Shown here one piece after another: positions 23,437 through 36,435 of a stretch of DNA of 64,000 nucleotides. The notes below the pieces were generated by a model. It worked only from the letters and a program-made list of their open reading frames with translations. It was not told the DNA's origin and made no database searches. The position numbers and the translations under genes were made by a program. How positions within the stretch are numbered: the first letter of the stretch is position 1; each line of letters starts with the position of its first letter. This DNA is from Membranipora membranacea (Eukaryota > Bryozoa > Gymnolaemata > Cheilostomatida > Membraniporidae), in the NCBI GenBank assembly GCA_914767715.1, contig OU612075.1, positions 13,144,001 through 13,208,000 of the forward strand, written 5' to 3'.

Positions 23437-24652
23437 GGAAGAACTTGTTAGCCACATAGCAGGGTAGAAGGGGCGTGGCTTGTTTGATTATGAGAGTAAA
23501 GACAACTCCCTATTTTCTATATATATATATATATATATATATATTGACACAAATTAATGTAATGTAATTTCAGATGTTTCGATGTTCTTTCATCACAGAT
23601 TTGATGGTTTCAATCAATGTAGGTATTGTTGCAAAGCTTAGAATAACTGACAATACCTCTTAGAGACCTAAATCAAAGGGCAGTCGGTGTTTGCTAAAGT
23701 CACCAGGATCTAAAATATATATACATCAGTTTGTTCCCTCTGTGGTGGAGGGATATCCCTCTGCGACCACAGAGGGAACAAACTTGTTCTACAATACTTA
23801 TATTCAAATATGGTAAATGCGAACTCTTAGTTGAATATATCTGCAGCTATTTGCTCCCATCATTCAACAGCAGTGGTGTCTCATTGATAACCTCAATATT
23901 TGTGACAGCACCATCGAACGTTGTAATCTATTATTGAATGCAAGTAAGGTAGCACTTGCCGCAACTTAAATAAAAACATATCGAGGCTGCAAAATGCAAA
24001 GAATATTCAGCATCCTCTGAGAACATGTTTGTGCAGTTTTAAAAGAGGCTACTAGGATGATTAATAAGGTACTAACCAAAATTGAGCTCACTAAGTGATG
24101 TTTTCATTTGCTTCGTCGAGTTGTTATTTGTGATATAAAGTCTAACACTAGCTTGAATGTTGGAATTAGCAAAGGTTTAAGTGAAGTTTGAAGTTTGTTT
24201 ATTGCCTTATTTCTAATATCCATCCTGTAATTGGCTGATAGCATCGAAAGTACGGCACATAAGTAACACAAAATAAAAGGAGTCTGAGCTGCATTAGTTG
24301 AAAAATCGTAATAGCATTCAAAAAGGTGTTTTCTCTCTTGGTGGTTCTACATTGGATGGCTGGTATTTATCTATCTTTGCTCTTCAAGCATATTTTCTGT
24401 TTGTATTTTATTTTAATGTGGGAGTTCAGGGGATGTGGTGATCTTAGCTGGCTATTTTAGTGAAGTGTCAGAGGCATACATCATAAAAGCAAATAGAGAG
24501 TATTTGTAGTATTAGTAAGGCACTACATCTATAAAATACATCTAATATAACCATGCGCTTTCACAATGTCTGTATACAAATAAGTAAACCAATGAAACAA
24601 GAGTATCAGTCCACGCCCCTTCTACCCTGCTATGTGGCTAACAAGTTCTTCC
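23437..24652. mobile_element. 1.2-kb non-autonomous Mutator-like TIR element with 9-bp target duplication
   Basis: The terminal inverted repeats are about 42 bp, starting GGAAGAACTTGTTAGCCAC and identical at both ends over that length. Exact direct repeats GTATCAATG flank them at 23428-23436 and 24653-24661. A 9-bp duplication with long TIRs fits the Mutator (MULE) superfamily. I see no transposase frame. The interior carries a TA run (23519-23545) and a 57-bp palindrome (23728-23784), apparently nested. Confidence 0.88.
23728..23784. repeat. Palindrome nested in the Mutator-like element
   Basis: Arms AGTTTGTTCCCTCTGTGGT and complement around a smaller inner palindrome (GGAGGGATATCCCTC). No target duplication is evident. 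Confidence 0.75.
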
Positions 24653-24679
24653 GTATCAATGGAGCACAGTTATACAATA

Positions 24680-24900
24680 AAACACTCTGGTGATTCATTG
24701 TAGCCTGTGGCCTGTTAGTTTTGAGCCAATCATTGGAGAAAGCATATAGCACATCGCTGTAAGAATTGGAACTAAGGCTGTGAATTTCCTTCCAACAAGA
24801 AATGTGATGAAAGGCAAAATACAGTCACTGCATCGTATTAGTGAAAAGGGAAATCCCATGACTACACCATAATTTAAGGTGTAGGGGAAGGTAACTCAAA
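24680..24900. repeat. Diverged dispersed repeat, copy 1
   Basis: Shares ordered blocks with 27515-27755: GGTGATTCA, GTAGCCT, TTTTGAGC, AGGCTGTGAA, GGCAAAATAC, CTGCATCGTA and AAGGTG(T/C)AGGGGA. Unknown element type; no open frame survives in both copies. Confidence 0.6.
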
Positions 24901-25839
24901 ACAAAGACAGCTCCTGAATAAAGGATATTCTACTAAAAGCTAACATCGCCTTCCTTCCATAAATCCAGGGTTCACTTCATTCCACATATTTACCATTAGT
25001 GTGAGGTTCACAATGTATAGTGTATCTTTCATTACATATTGGTTGTGGGACATGGTCACACTTTTACTTACAGTGTAACAGAAAGTGCAAAATCCTAAGA
25101 TAGGATTGAACCTTGAATCTTGTGTGCAATTAAACCTTACAGCTAGTCACATTTTCGCAAACGCCTTTTGGTTTCACAAATCTATCATCCTCATTTTTCA
25201 CTAGATAGGAAGTTTTCATTGCATGATACGGTGGTATTATGTCTGGAGAAAATGCTTTGTCTGGCCACTTTGCACCTTTTAACAGCTGTTAATTTGTTCC
25301 ATTTTGGTGTAGATATTTTTCGATGGTGAGGGGTGAATTAAGAATTATATGCTCTTGTATGTGATAAAAAACAATTTGATCTCTGATGAACAGCCACCGA
25401 ATTCAGTCCAATCCTGGGCTACCCACAGGAAAAATTATTCAGGTCAGGTAAGAAAAAACAGGTCGCACAGTTAAGAATAGTGATATAGCAATCATCTCAT
25501 AATAGAGATTGCCAATCTACTTAATCACAACCATCAGCATACCAGTATATTTAAGATCACTTTTATTACAAAATAACATACATACCTATATGAAAATAAA
25601 TTTGTTCAGCTTTTACCTATTATGGATTATGATAACTATATGTCACTAATAATTTTTGTGGTAACACTCATCAACACTGTCATAAAAAAGGGTATTCAGG
25701 TTTATGTTATTGTGAAACATCATCATCATCATCAACAACATCACTTAGATATATATATATAATATGGATATGTGCAAGCAAGTTGCATACCTGCTGCCAC
25801 ATTGCAACCAATAAGAAGCATTCTATTGGGTTATGAGGA

Positions 25840-25867
25840 AGCCTTGTCACATTGCGTGACAAGGCTA
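25840..25867. mobile_element. 28-bp palindromic insertion with 10-bp target duplication
   Basis: Arms AGCCTTGTCAC and GTGACAAGGCT around five bases. Flanked by exact GTTATGAGGA at 25830-25839 and 25868-25877. The end resembles the element at 42527-42573 (TAGCCTTGTCGC). Confidence 0.9.
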
Positions 25868-27200
25868 GTTATGAGGACGGTTCGATTGTGATACAGCGGT
25901 GCGTTTGGGTAGAGTAACTATATAAAATTTAATAACAAATGAAATTGAATGGCAAAAAAACACGAAATACAGCAGTTAATCAGAGCATAAAAAGAAGAAG
26001 CAGATACTGCGAGTATCTGACATATGGTTATTTCAGCTAGTTGTGTAGTTAAATTACATAACATGGCACTTTGTAATGCATCGCGACACTTACGAAACAA
26101 ATACAGGGTATTGCAGTATAACGGACGGCAGGGTAGACTATAGCGATGTGAAAATGAGCTGAAATTATCATTTTGACTGCACTGAACAGAAAATTATCAA
26201 CATGGCCCTGTAACTCATACTGACTCTCGTGATCTGACTGGGCATGTAGATCACTGATAAACTAGGCTATCATTACCACAAAGCAGGTGTCGTAAGGCTA
26301 AGTATGCATCATTCGTGACCTGAATTTGCGCATGTGCAAGAACAATGAGTTTAGTTTGGGTTCTGATTGCAACTTTGGAAAGGGGAAATGGGATATCCCC
26401 TGCATAAACTGTCAATCAAAATCAGCTAATATTGACAAGAGAGGATAACTATTAATAACAAATCCGCACGCTTTGGGGAGTATGTCACCAGAGCAGGTAG
26501 CCAATCAGATGGCTTCGGAATTCTCTTCAAATTTGCAGAGATCAGCTCATGCCCAGAGCTGAGCACGCGCAGATTGTCTGTAACTAGCCACAAGATGCAA
26601 GTATGGGAGATGTTCTTACAAGGGAAAAATAGACATCCTCAGCTGATTTATGTCAGTTGTACAACGCACGAGTCATGAAATCCATTCCTTATATGCCTAA
26701 TCTTTTGTCTCACACCCCAGCTCTTTAGCCCTTCACAACTACAGCTGCCGCTCAGGAAAATGTCTGTTCATCGAATTCTATATAGATCACTGGTGATAAA
26801 TGAGGCTTCAATCTCAATCTCACTTAATTGAAAAACTATTTCCAGAAACCGATTGCCAAAATCAGGGAGTGAGGTAAATGGCTAAGTGATGATGTAATTA
26901 GTAACCCGTTGAAAAAGTCACTATTCCACCTAGTTCATTGATTTCATACCCTGATTTTGACGCTCAGGTTGTGCAAATTTCCTGTGACAAATCTGAGATC
27001 GAAGCCTCAGTTTGTTACCTTTGAGCTATACAGAATTCAAGGAGCACACATTTCCGTGAGTGGCAGCAGTAGTTTGGAAGAACTGGAGACACTACTCAAT
27101 CGACTAGACATTCAGACACCAGAATAGATGCTGCTGGAAAGAAATCGAAGTGATACAGCATCCATTCTTTTGTTCACTCCCATCTGATAGCAACAGTTGC

Positions 27201-30200
27201 TCAAACATTTGCTTTGATTGTACCAGCGATATCCTGTCGGCAGATAGGACACTGTGTCATGGCTGCAGCACATGAGGTACAACATACTACAAATAAAAAC
27301 AGAACATGTTCATGGTTTTGTTTCCATTTTAGTCATCATGTGACACACGGAAAACAGGGGAACGCTCGACTCGCAGACGTGAACTAAATGCTGGCCAATA
27401 ACAAGACATGTTTACTGAAAGTTATATCAATAAAGTAATCAAATGTTCCACCAAGTACCAGTACCAGTACCAGTACCAGTACCAGTACCAGTACCAGTAC
27501 CAGTACCAGTACCAATCAATAAACAACTATGGTGATTCACAGTAGCCTATCGGTTTTGAGCTTTGACAAATAAACAATCGGTGGAACGAGAGCGTAACAC
27601 ACCATTGTAAATGTGGAACCTAGGCTGTGAAATATTTTCAACAATGAATCTGATGAAATTGGCAAAATACACAAACTGCATCGTAATAATGAAATGGGAA
27701 ACTGGCAATCTAATGACTGCAACTCAACTAAAGGTGCAGGGGAGGTAGGAGATCCATTTTTGTGTACAGATTTACGTTAAATGAAGATTGTGCCTCGCAG
27801 TGTAATCATTTCTATCACACAGCAAAATTGCTATTGAAGATATATTTAAAACTGGTGAAGTATTTGTGAAAAACTTAATTTTTTCACAAAGCCAGGGACA
27901 TATTATTTATATTGCCAATCATCTTAGCAAGCAGAGGTTTTGTCTCACATGAAGGAAAAACAAATGAGAATTGTGTCATCCTTCCTAGAGAACAACTTTA
28001 TTATGACAGTTCACTACTTACCCAGATGAGCACAAGGTAAGAAGATAATTCCCACTGCTGATGATATACAGATTTTACAGGTCAGCTGGTTCATCATCTG
28101 TTTACTCAAGTCTACTCTCTCACCATCTGTCAAATCTGTTATCATATATAAAAGAGTTGTGATGTGTGTTTTCGATGCATCTGGTGGCAGGGTGGCGTAG
28201 TATTTAGGATTTTATCTTCTCAATCTGAGAGTTGCAGGTTCAAATCCCGGACACTACCCATACTGCTGATCGAGGTGAGCTCTGCATACGTATCCCTAGC
28301 TTGCCCACCCTTACCTTGTACAAGGGTGCGCTAAATAGATGAGTCGCATCATTGATCTTAATGTGAGCATATTCTCATTGGCCCCGAAAGGGGTACTGAA
28401 TAGTAAATACAGTGTATATTTTATTTACACCAATATTTTCCAGAGTTTAAATGACAATAATGAATCAATCAAGATTTTTAAATGAAGGCTCATAATATTC
28501 AACCACACACATAATGTATGACATACCTTGCACACTGTTATTAGTACTAGGTTCGGCAGGCTCGACAGGAGTACTAGGATTGATTGGAGGTATAGGGTCA
28601 TCTGGTGGTGTTGGTGGCTACAATCAGGTTGAGGACAAACAATTAATAAATAATACCACCGTGTATTTCAAGAGAACGACATCTAATGATTGGCAGGCTA
28701 TTATATTTGACATATTACTTCTGATCAGTCCTGAAAATATAGGTAGTTTGATTTTCTGCTTTTTTGCTCAGATGAAGACTTTCAAACATAGTGGAACCAG
28801 AGACTATAGATATATCTATAGTCTCTGGTGGAACTTCAAACATTTACACTTGCAGCAGGTTCCCCTAATAGACCATTACCATTACCGGTGTGTCAGGATT
28901 TGAATCGTCAACAATCACAGCGTCGGAGGATCTCGGTTCATGGAGGAGATCAGGTAGTAATAGTTCTCTATGATATTTCATGTCCTTATATTTCAATTCC
29001 AACACATCAAACACCAAATCTTCTGTCTGCGTGTAATCTGGCTTCAGTTTCTGTATTTAAAAGAATAAGAAAATAATTGCATTCGAGGTGTAAATGTTAG
29101 CTTGAGTTTAGTTAAGCTAGTTTGGGGGTGGGGGGCTGGGAGTCTTCAGTCTATATAAAGAGGGTGAGTAAATCTTAGCTAGCATTAAACCAAGCAATTA
29201 AAAAATGTGCGACATGGTGAATTTTTCCTCCTGCATATACTTTGCTCCTGTAGTGGAACTGTCAAAGATGGAGAAGGTATTGAATAGTGAAAAAAAAATA
29301 AAACTTGTGATGAGTGATATTGTATCAGGGTATCTTGACTAATCTCAGCATTATATAAATCCCATCATTAGCCCCAAAACACACTAGTACACATGAGATT
29401 CAATTTACCTTCAGTCGGTTGATGACAGCTGTTTTCACATGTTCTCTGCTATATCCCATACCAATAACAGTCTGTACCACAGTAGCGTCCATACGTGGCC
29501 TGATCATCCTTGTAGTAACATTCTAAACATAACAAATAACAAGCTATAGCAATGCACCGGCAGAAAAATATAGGCAGCATGTTTTCAGAGAAATTGCGCT
29601 TGTTAAATAGTAGAACATCTTCACATTTCAACTGCCTAACTGAGCTCGGACTAAAAGTTAAAATGATGACTTAGATTACAGCTATTACTTATATAGTGTG
29701 GAAGAGTTATCCGATAAAGGAATAAAATTGGTCCAGAAATAATTGGCAGCTGCAACACTGTAAAAGTCCTGTCAATTGGCATCTGATGCAGTGAAATTAC
29801 ACAAGTAGCATGCATGATTTTGGACAGGATGACTTAAAATCATAAGTTTTGTTCTGACCAGGCTAAGTGTGAGTCAATTCCGAAGTTATAAGGTCGAATG
29901 CAGTGCTGAAAGTTTAACCAATGAAAAACATTCCCACCCTTATCCTGTCTTCATCTCTATGGTTTTCAGCCCATAGCCCATGTTCCTCAATAGCTGTACT
30001 TATGAACTCTGATCCCTTCTCATTCAGTACAAACTGACAGGACCTGGAGCTACGCGCGTGTCTGATCCAGGCGTCCTCAGCTACAGACCAGTTACCACAA
30101 ACTACACCACACCAGAAACACGTCACTGAGTCTCTTTTACCTGCAATGAAATAGTAGGCTTTCCATATCAGCAGTAAGTAGGGTTGGAAAAGCGAAATTT

Positions 30201-33200
30201 GAATGGCGCTTTTTTCCAGAAAATAAATGTGCTTGATTGGAAGTGGAATTTCATGTATGAGATATCCTGATGAAAAGCGGTCATCTCAAAAAGTTTTAGC
30301 TACGATTTATTTTCCCGTGGCGAGAAAAAAACGCAGCAGAAACATAATGACTATTTTGAAAGCCTTCAGGCAATAACAGATTCCGTCAAGAAAAAATGTC
30401 ATCTCACTCGTACAGGCAAGTGGGCAATAAAAAGAAACGTCGAGAAAAAGCCAGGCTTGAAAAAAATATGAAAGTCTATGGAATTACCCCATTTACCCGC
30501 AAAGAAGAAACCAGCTGAAGACAACTCCTCTGCTCCCTTTGGATGATCATATGAAACAGTTAGAAAGCTCTCCATTCTCCGATCCAAAACAGCCATAGGA
30601 GGATGTTTAGCGTGTACCGTGGCTATTCCTACACCCTCCAGTTCGCTGCCAACGGTGATCTGTGCAGATGTCATCACTGTACTTGCTTCCCATCTTGAGG
30701 CTCCAGACAGAATTGGTACATTACCTTTAGGCCCTGAAATTATGAACCGGATATGTAAACCTCTATCATTGCTGTTTTGATAATGATAACTTTCATAAAA
30801 ATTAGGTATTTTTTAAATTGAGAGAAAAAAGAAATAACGAAATGTTTAGGCTATACTAAATTAATCGAGTCTGCATCTCCTACCTCGTGGAGAAAATCCG
30901 GGGTGGAAATTTATACACGCAACATAGTTCATCACTCAGAATGATACAAACCACTAAATAAAATTATACTAGCTGGGGAGAGAGTCGGTTAACCTACTGA
31001 TTTGAAAGTAGTGAAAAGGTTCAGAGCCAGACATGGTATGAAAGACCCGTCAAGTCAATTAAAGACGTTGATAGGCAAAACACTGTTACGTTAACACTTA
31101 TGATACTATTTTTAAGGACTTGAGGACACTTACCCAGTTTGGTACCCTGTACAAACGGACAAGCAGGAAACTTAAGCGTGTGTACTTGTAGTGGTGAATG
31201 GTCTTTCTCTTTTGTGAACATTGGAGTTGTATCTTTGGGAACACCATTTATCTTGTTGTCACAGAACGGGCAGGCTAGGGTGAACATTTCTACAGTGGAT
31301 CACAAATTACAATGAGTAAAATTTTACGCAGCAATTCAAATTTATGTAGACATGGAAAAGAAGGAGTTGTTGTGTACTCCAACCAGCCTGCAAACTGATA
31401 GTAACATTATGTCAAACATGGCAGTAAGGACTAAAAGGTAGAGGCATGGGCTCTTTGAATTTCCGCAAAAATCGATTGAAGCCAGTAATTTACCTTTTTT
31501 TAATCATTCATCACAGAGATCACCATGGTTTTGATACAGAACAAATAGTTATCTTACCGTCAGTATCTCTGATCAGGTAGAAGCCTGCACAGGCTAGAGG
31601 CTCTGCAAATCTCTTGTTCCAGTGGTTCTTAATGAAACTCATCAGTCTTGTTAACTCGTGTCTCATTGGATTATCTGGCACCATAAGTGAGTTCTGACCC
31701 AATGAGAGAGACTGTGGGGAAGGTGTTGATTTTGGTGTGGCCAGAGGTTCGGTTCTGAATGAAAACAATGATAAGAGTACAAAAAGAAATCATTACAGAA
31801 AACAGGTGATAGATCTAAGCCACTGAATTAATTTCAGATTTATAAGAAGATCAGAAGGTGACAGGTATAAAGTTGTTTTGTTGCAGCAGTTGCACATGAA
31901 ATACATGGGATTGTGTGCCAAGCTAGAAGCGGTATAAGGGACTCCCTACCTGGTCTCAGAGTGAATGTATCTAGCTTTGATATCACATAGGAGAGCTCCT
32001 CCGCCATCTTGACTATCTTCGAGTTCAGAACTATCAGTGTTGAATGTCAGAACTTGGGCTGCTGCTGCCATAGATGGGTTTTGTGTCACAGATAATGAGT
32101 GAAAACCTGAATCTAGAGGGAGCGTACTACCTGGTGCTCCTTCTTAAATATAAATAAATAAACAGTCATGTAAGTCTGTGCCTACTTTTCTATTGCAATG
32201 TAACGTACACGAGAATCTATAAAATGAATGAGAAGTGTTATTTTTACAATAACTACTTCAAACTCGCACCAGCTCACTAATTCAACGAAACATGGATGTG
32301 AACACATTAGTGAACATAGTGATAGGTCAGAATATCAATTCATAAAACAATTGGTATAAGATAGCCATACCTGCCAGATCCAAGAAACTTTTGCCAATCG
32401 GTGTTAATGGTATGTTGATCTGTGTGTAGTTGATGATGAACTCGCACACCTTCTCTGAGTATGCCCAATGCAAAGCCTTAGCATCAACAGTTGACCTAAA
32501 ATTCCCAAATTTCACCTCGCACCACAAGCAGGCCACTTCGTCGCCTTTCTTACAGCTTATCAGTCCTGCTCTTGACAAGGACGTAGCGGTCATATAGAAA
32601 CTCTTGAAGTCGTCCTGATAAGTGAGTAACCGCTCTGCTTCTTGCTTCAGTTTTGACTTCATGTCACCCACTTCAAAGTTATAGACGGTGCGCGCTTCTT
32701 GTCCGCTCCATTTTCCTGTCGTAACATGCTTCTGAAATATGATATCATCTAACCCTGGCGTATAAATTACATCATTGTCAAATCTTGAGAGCCGATCCCT
32801 TCTTCCATCCCGTCGGTCCTGTTTTCCATCTTTGAGTGGGGTATCACAGACAGCTACAGATTGCCCCCGTTCTCTTTGCACATCAGCAAGATATCTAGTA
32901 ACATCAGAAGATTGAGCATAATCAAAAACAGTGTGGTCTGAATAATTGGTCACACTCAATAGATGAATTTGGTCCTTGTGAGAGTCCAATGATTGCAGGA
33001 TTGCCTTTGTTTGGGGCATACCAGTGACAACCGCCTCATGTAACACTGTGTTTCCCTCATCTCCTCCTTGCAGTTGAAGGGCTCTTATTCGGTTCTCATT
33101 GGTCAATGAATGAAGGAGTAAATGCAATGCTTCCAAATTTGTCAAAGATAGAAAGATAGCATTTTGATGCTGATTACATTGCATGGTTAGAAGCCTATAT

Positions 33201-34537
33201 GCTTCCTGGTCTGTAACAAGGGACAAAATGGCATTTAGCACGGCACTGCTTCCTTGTTGAGCTGCTCTGTGAACAATGGTATAGCCTTCCCCATCAGGTG
33301 TTGATAACACTTGGCTTCGCTCTGTTGGTGCTATATAAGCAAGTAAACTGCTCAATAGCCTTACGGAGGAATCAGTTAAGGTATGCAGAAGGTAATGTAA
33401 TGGAGGAGAGTTTTGTCGGTCAAGAGAGCATAGCAGTTCCAAGCGGTTCTCAGATGACAATGACCGCATAACCAAAATGGCAAAATCTGTGTCCTGATAT
33501 TTCATAATTGAGTGTAAGATTGAGTCACCTTCATCGTTTGCTAACATCAGAGATGCAGATAACTGTGCTTGGTCAACATGGTCAAGGACTTTGTATAATG
33601 CATTGATAATTTGGTATCGCTCTGTGGAAATCTTTGGTAAAGATAATGAGAATTTCATCAGCAAGAATCCAAATTTGGAAGAAACAAGCCAGCCAGAATC
33701 AGAGTTGTCAGCATGCTCTGCCATTGTACATATCACTTCTGAGAACCCTTGTTCTATGATATGTTCCAATATGTTCTGTCCACTCCCAGATAGACTCATT
33801 AGAACCCATGGCCACTCACCAGGGGAGAGATTTTTGAACACAAACTGTAGTAATTCTTCACAAGTTGTGGTGTGTTCTGATGTATTATCAGTTTTACTGT
33901 TTGATTTCATGAAAATATAATCCAGTGGCACTTGTTCCAATCCATTCCTCGTTTTGAGCATCTTTACAATTTCTGTCTGTTCGACATTTCCAAATATGGT
34001 AGCAATAATGTCAGTGGAACGAATACGAAACGCTTTGTGTAAAATGTTGTCTTCTTCATAATCACATATACTGGCAATCTTCGATCCCTTCACCTCCCTC
34101 AATATCATTTTAAGAACCTCAAGGTTGTCATGCTTGGTGAAATACCAATGAAGCGCTGTATATCCTTGCTCATCCTTCATTTGCAACAGGCGCCTATCAT
34201 TCAGGAGAAGCTTAGTAAGGGGAACATGGCCTTCTAGAATAGCAGTATGCAATGCCGTCATCCCGCTTTCGATCCAAAGTATTACCTTCTGACTGTTAAC
34301 AGATCTCTGTAAAATGGCCCGGTAAATTGAAGTTGCAGACCTTCCCCTCACATCCATACATAATTTGGACTTGCTGTTAGAATACTGACTATTCAGGTTG
34401 ATGATAGGTTGAGAACCCTTAGTTTGATCTGCTGTTTTTTTCATCTTTTGTCTATTTGTATATGCTGGACGATTAATGGCTTTGCCCCCAGCATACGCAA
34501 TGCTGGGTTGCTTTAGTGAGGATTGACGACCTTCCAT
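27201..34537 (-). CDS. Ankyrin-repeat inhibitor of apoptosis protein (ANK-BIR-BIR-BIR-UBA-RING), 11 coding exons
   Basis: Likely RING E3 ubiquitin ligase of the IAP (BIRC) family, acting in the cytosol on caspases or immune signalling; that role is inferred from the family. Exons: 32371-34537, 31950-32142, 31558-31754, 31134-31289, 30497-30733, 29938-30140, 29409-29522, 28886-29050, 28527-28617, 28022-28126, 27201-27286. All junctions are GT-AG and in phase, giving 3714 nt (1237 residues plus TGA). Ankyrin-like repeats cover about 91-585 (GMTALHTA, GYTALHWY, GNTVLHEA). BIR1, about 636-702, has C-x2-C-x16-H-x7-C. BIR2, about 805-895, is split over two exons and has a 26-residue C-to-H loop. 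BIR3, about 950-1016, is canonical (CFWC, x16, H, x6, C). UBA is about 1058-1110 (MGYSREHVKTAV). RING is about 1189-1225 with exact IAP spacing (LTCKIC, LPCAHL, CPIC) and ends at the C-terminus like other IAPs. Start: MEGRQ, just after a likely acceptor at 34549, implying an untranslated first exon. Confidence 0.93.
27455..27514. repeat. (AGTACC)n hexamer microsatellite
   Basis: About ten perfect tandem copies in the last intron of the IAP gene. Confidence 0.95.
27515..27755. repeat. Diverged dispersed repeat, copy 2 (IAP last intron)
   Basis: Second copy of the repeat at 24680-24900, placed directly after the hexamer microsatellite. The two copies differ by many substitutions and small gaps, so the duplication is old. 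Confidence 0.6.
28188..28430 (+). mobile_element. tRNA-derived SINE in an IAP intron
   Basis: The first 75 bases look like a tRNA: GGCAGGGTGGCGTAGT (A-box region), an anticodon-like arm, then CAGGTTCAAATCCCGG (B box). About 170 bases of unrelated body follow, including GGCCCCGAAAGGGGT. It is an RNA polymerase III-type retroposon head, not a functional tRNA, because the acceptor arms do not pair fully. It lies in the intron between exons 28126 and 28527. Confidence 0.7.
28798..28827. mobile_element. 30-bp palindromic insertion with 7-bp target duplication (IAP intron)
   Basis: Perfect palindrome with arms CAGAGACTATAGATA. Flanked by exact GTGGAAC at 28791-28797 and 28828-28834. Same length and similar layout (CA, AGA, GATATATC centre) as the element at 2866-2895. 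Confidence 0.88.
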
Positions 34538-34774
34538 ATCTCACTTTCATCTGAAAGAGAAAAAAATCAAGTGACATAGAAAATTCGAACCAATGAGCCC
34601 TAAAGAAACTTGAAGCAATAGGTTTAGTTTGGTCATTAGTTTAGTAGACCCACTTCTATGTTTATGAGTAGACCAGAGTCGCCCTGACTAGACCTGACCT
34701 ATGGAGCTTAAAGAACATTTGTTATCATCATACTTGAAGCGGAGAGAGTTATGCTCTCTTGGGTTCAGGACCCA

Positions 34775-34915
34775 TAGTACTCATGCCGCACCCTATACCC
34801 ATTCCTGCTGTAAACCCGGTTACTCTCCATATCGAAGGGGCGGAGGGGGTTCTTTTTACTGTGTTAGGGGTGTGCAAAGACATAGTGGACCTCCTGTATA
34901 TTCAGTATTATTCTA
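34775..34915 (-). mobile_element. Truncated SINE body fragment
   Basis: Shares ordered blocks with the fuller SINE at 50948-51262: CCCTATACCC, the segment around GGCGGAGGGGG/GGCAGAGGGGG, and ACCTCCTGTAT. The tRNA-like head and A-tail are missing. Confidence 0.6.
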
Positions 34916-36435
34916 TACTGTAAACACAATTTTTAAAATACCGACTTCATTATGACCGTCATTTCATTCTCTGTGGATTAGAGACGTACTATGTCACTAT
35001 GGCAGGATTCAGCTTCAGATCGATTGCGAAATGTATACATTCATATGCACATGTGCTACCGCTGCTCATAATTGAGCTCTACACATATAAGACGAAGCTT
35101 GGCTACTTACAGTATAAAAAGGCCTGGATATGATATTGGCTTGGTCAGAAGTTGGATAGCTATGAGCAAGTATTTGAGCTGTCACTGAATCATAAACATG
35201 GATACAGTTATGAAGAGTAGGTGGTGGTGATAAGGTGCTTAGACAATAATTGAGGTTATCACAAACCCAGTGTTTTGAAAGCTAAAATGGCGATTTTATG
35301 ATTCACGATAACCAGATGAGATTGCTAGCTATAATACTAACCATTGATTTTGCAATTGTTTGGGCCACCAGTAACATGACCCTACCTATTTGATAAAGTA
35401 GAATTGAGGCTACCTGCCTGGAATTTGCTAAATCCATGTACTGCGTGATAAATTATAGATAAATATTCATTGTTTGATCAAGGTTTGGTTTGATGTAGCG
35501 CCTATTATTACAAGCTCAGTAAAAGAATAATGCTGAGCTTGAGATGGTTTTACACAGCTTGGGTAAACAGAAGTTAACACAGGCATGTATACCCCTTTGA
35601 CTCCTCAGTATTGTCACGAGTATTTAGTATCTTTGGTGTTATTGTAATAAATGTTTTTTCTTCCTTTTCACCTTCAATGCTTTATAACTCATGAGATGTG
35701 GTTGCCAAATACGGGTGTGCACCAGTGAGATCATTGATAGAAAAAAAATCCCAAGTCATCTGATCAGTGTGGAGTGGAGTGATGCTGCAAAGCTCTGGAT
35801 TATGCTTACATTGGACGTCATCGACATATCATGTGATATGTATATGATAAGATAACTCATAACCTGTTGTATCCTCCATGTAATGTATGGAGCAAAACGA
35901 GCAGATCATGTACGAAACTGGTGTAACCACCATCTTGCTTTGCAGCCAAAACCAAAATTCTTGCCTAGAGTACTCTACAACTGTGTGTATTCACAGCCAC
36001 CCATCACCACAGCCGCATGGCCTGTTGAGGCTTTCATTATCACGCTGGCTGTAATATCAACAGAACTAAGCAGAGAGCCATCAATGACAAAGTCTTCAGG
36101 TAAGTTGAAACAACCCATCCCTGAAAACTGTATTACCTCCCCCTTCTGTCATTGAAAGGTACGAGAAAGCCAAGTTAAGGAACTTGAACCAAGGCTACGT
36201 TGGATCTTTTGTGAGTAAAAAGCATAGAAAAAACACACAACACTAGACTGGACACTGAGCATCAAAAAGTGTCCTCATTAAATACTGCGACGCAACGACA
36301 TCTCACTGTGGTAGAAAAAGCAAGGATGCATGTGTTTTTCCGGAGTAACCTCCCTTTGATGCAGATAATTTTATAGATTTTATAGAATTAGATACAGAAT
36401 AGCAGCAGCGATCTTCTGCAGCACAAGTCACAGCC

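Larger units (their letters stand above)
24653..27200. other. Region without a supported gene, downstream of the IAP gene
   Basis: Contains one copy of a diverged repeat (24680-24900; the second copy is at 27515-27755), a 28-bp palindromic insertion (25840-25867) and a TA run near 25748. No coding exon was recognised. The IAP 3' untranslated region should lie just below 27201. Confidence 0.4.

Noticed and set aside
28188-28265. Functional tRNA gene
   Set aside because: A and B boxes are present, but acceptor and anticodon stems do not pair fully and a SINE-like body follows.
32327-32370. Extension of the large IAP exon to the in-frame stop at 32327
   Set aside because: A GT donor at 32370 in phase 1 joins to the BIR2-RING exons in perfect phase; the unspliced protein would lack BIR2, BIR3, UBA and RING.
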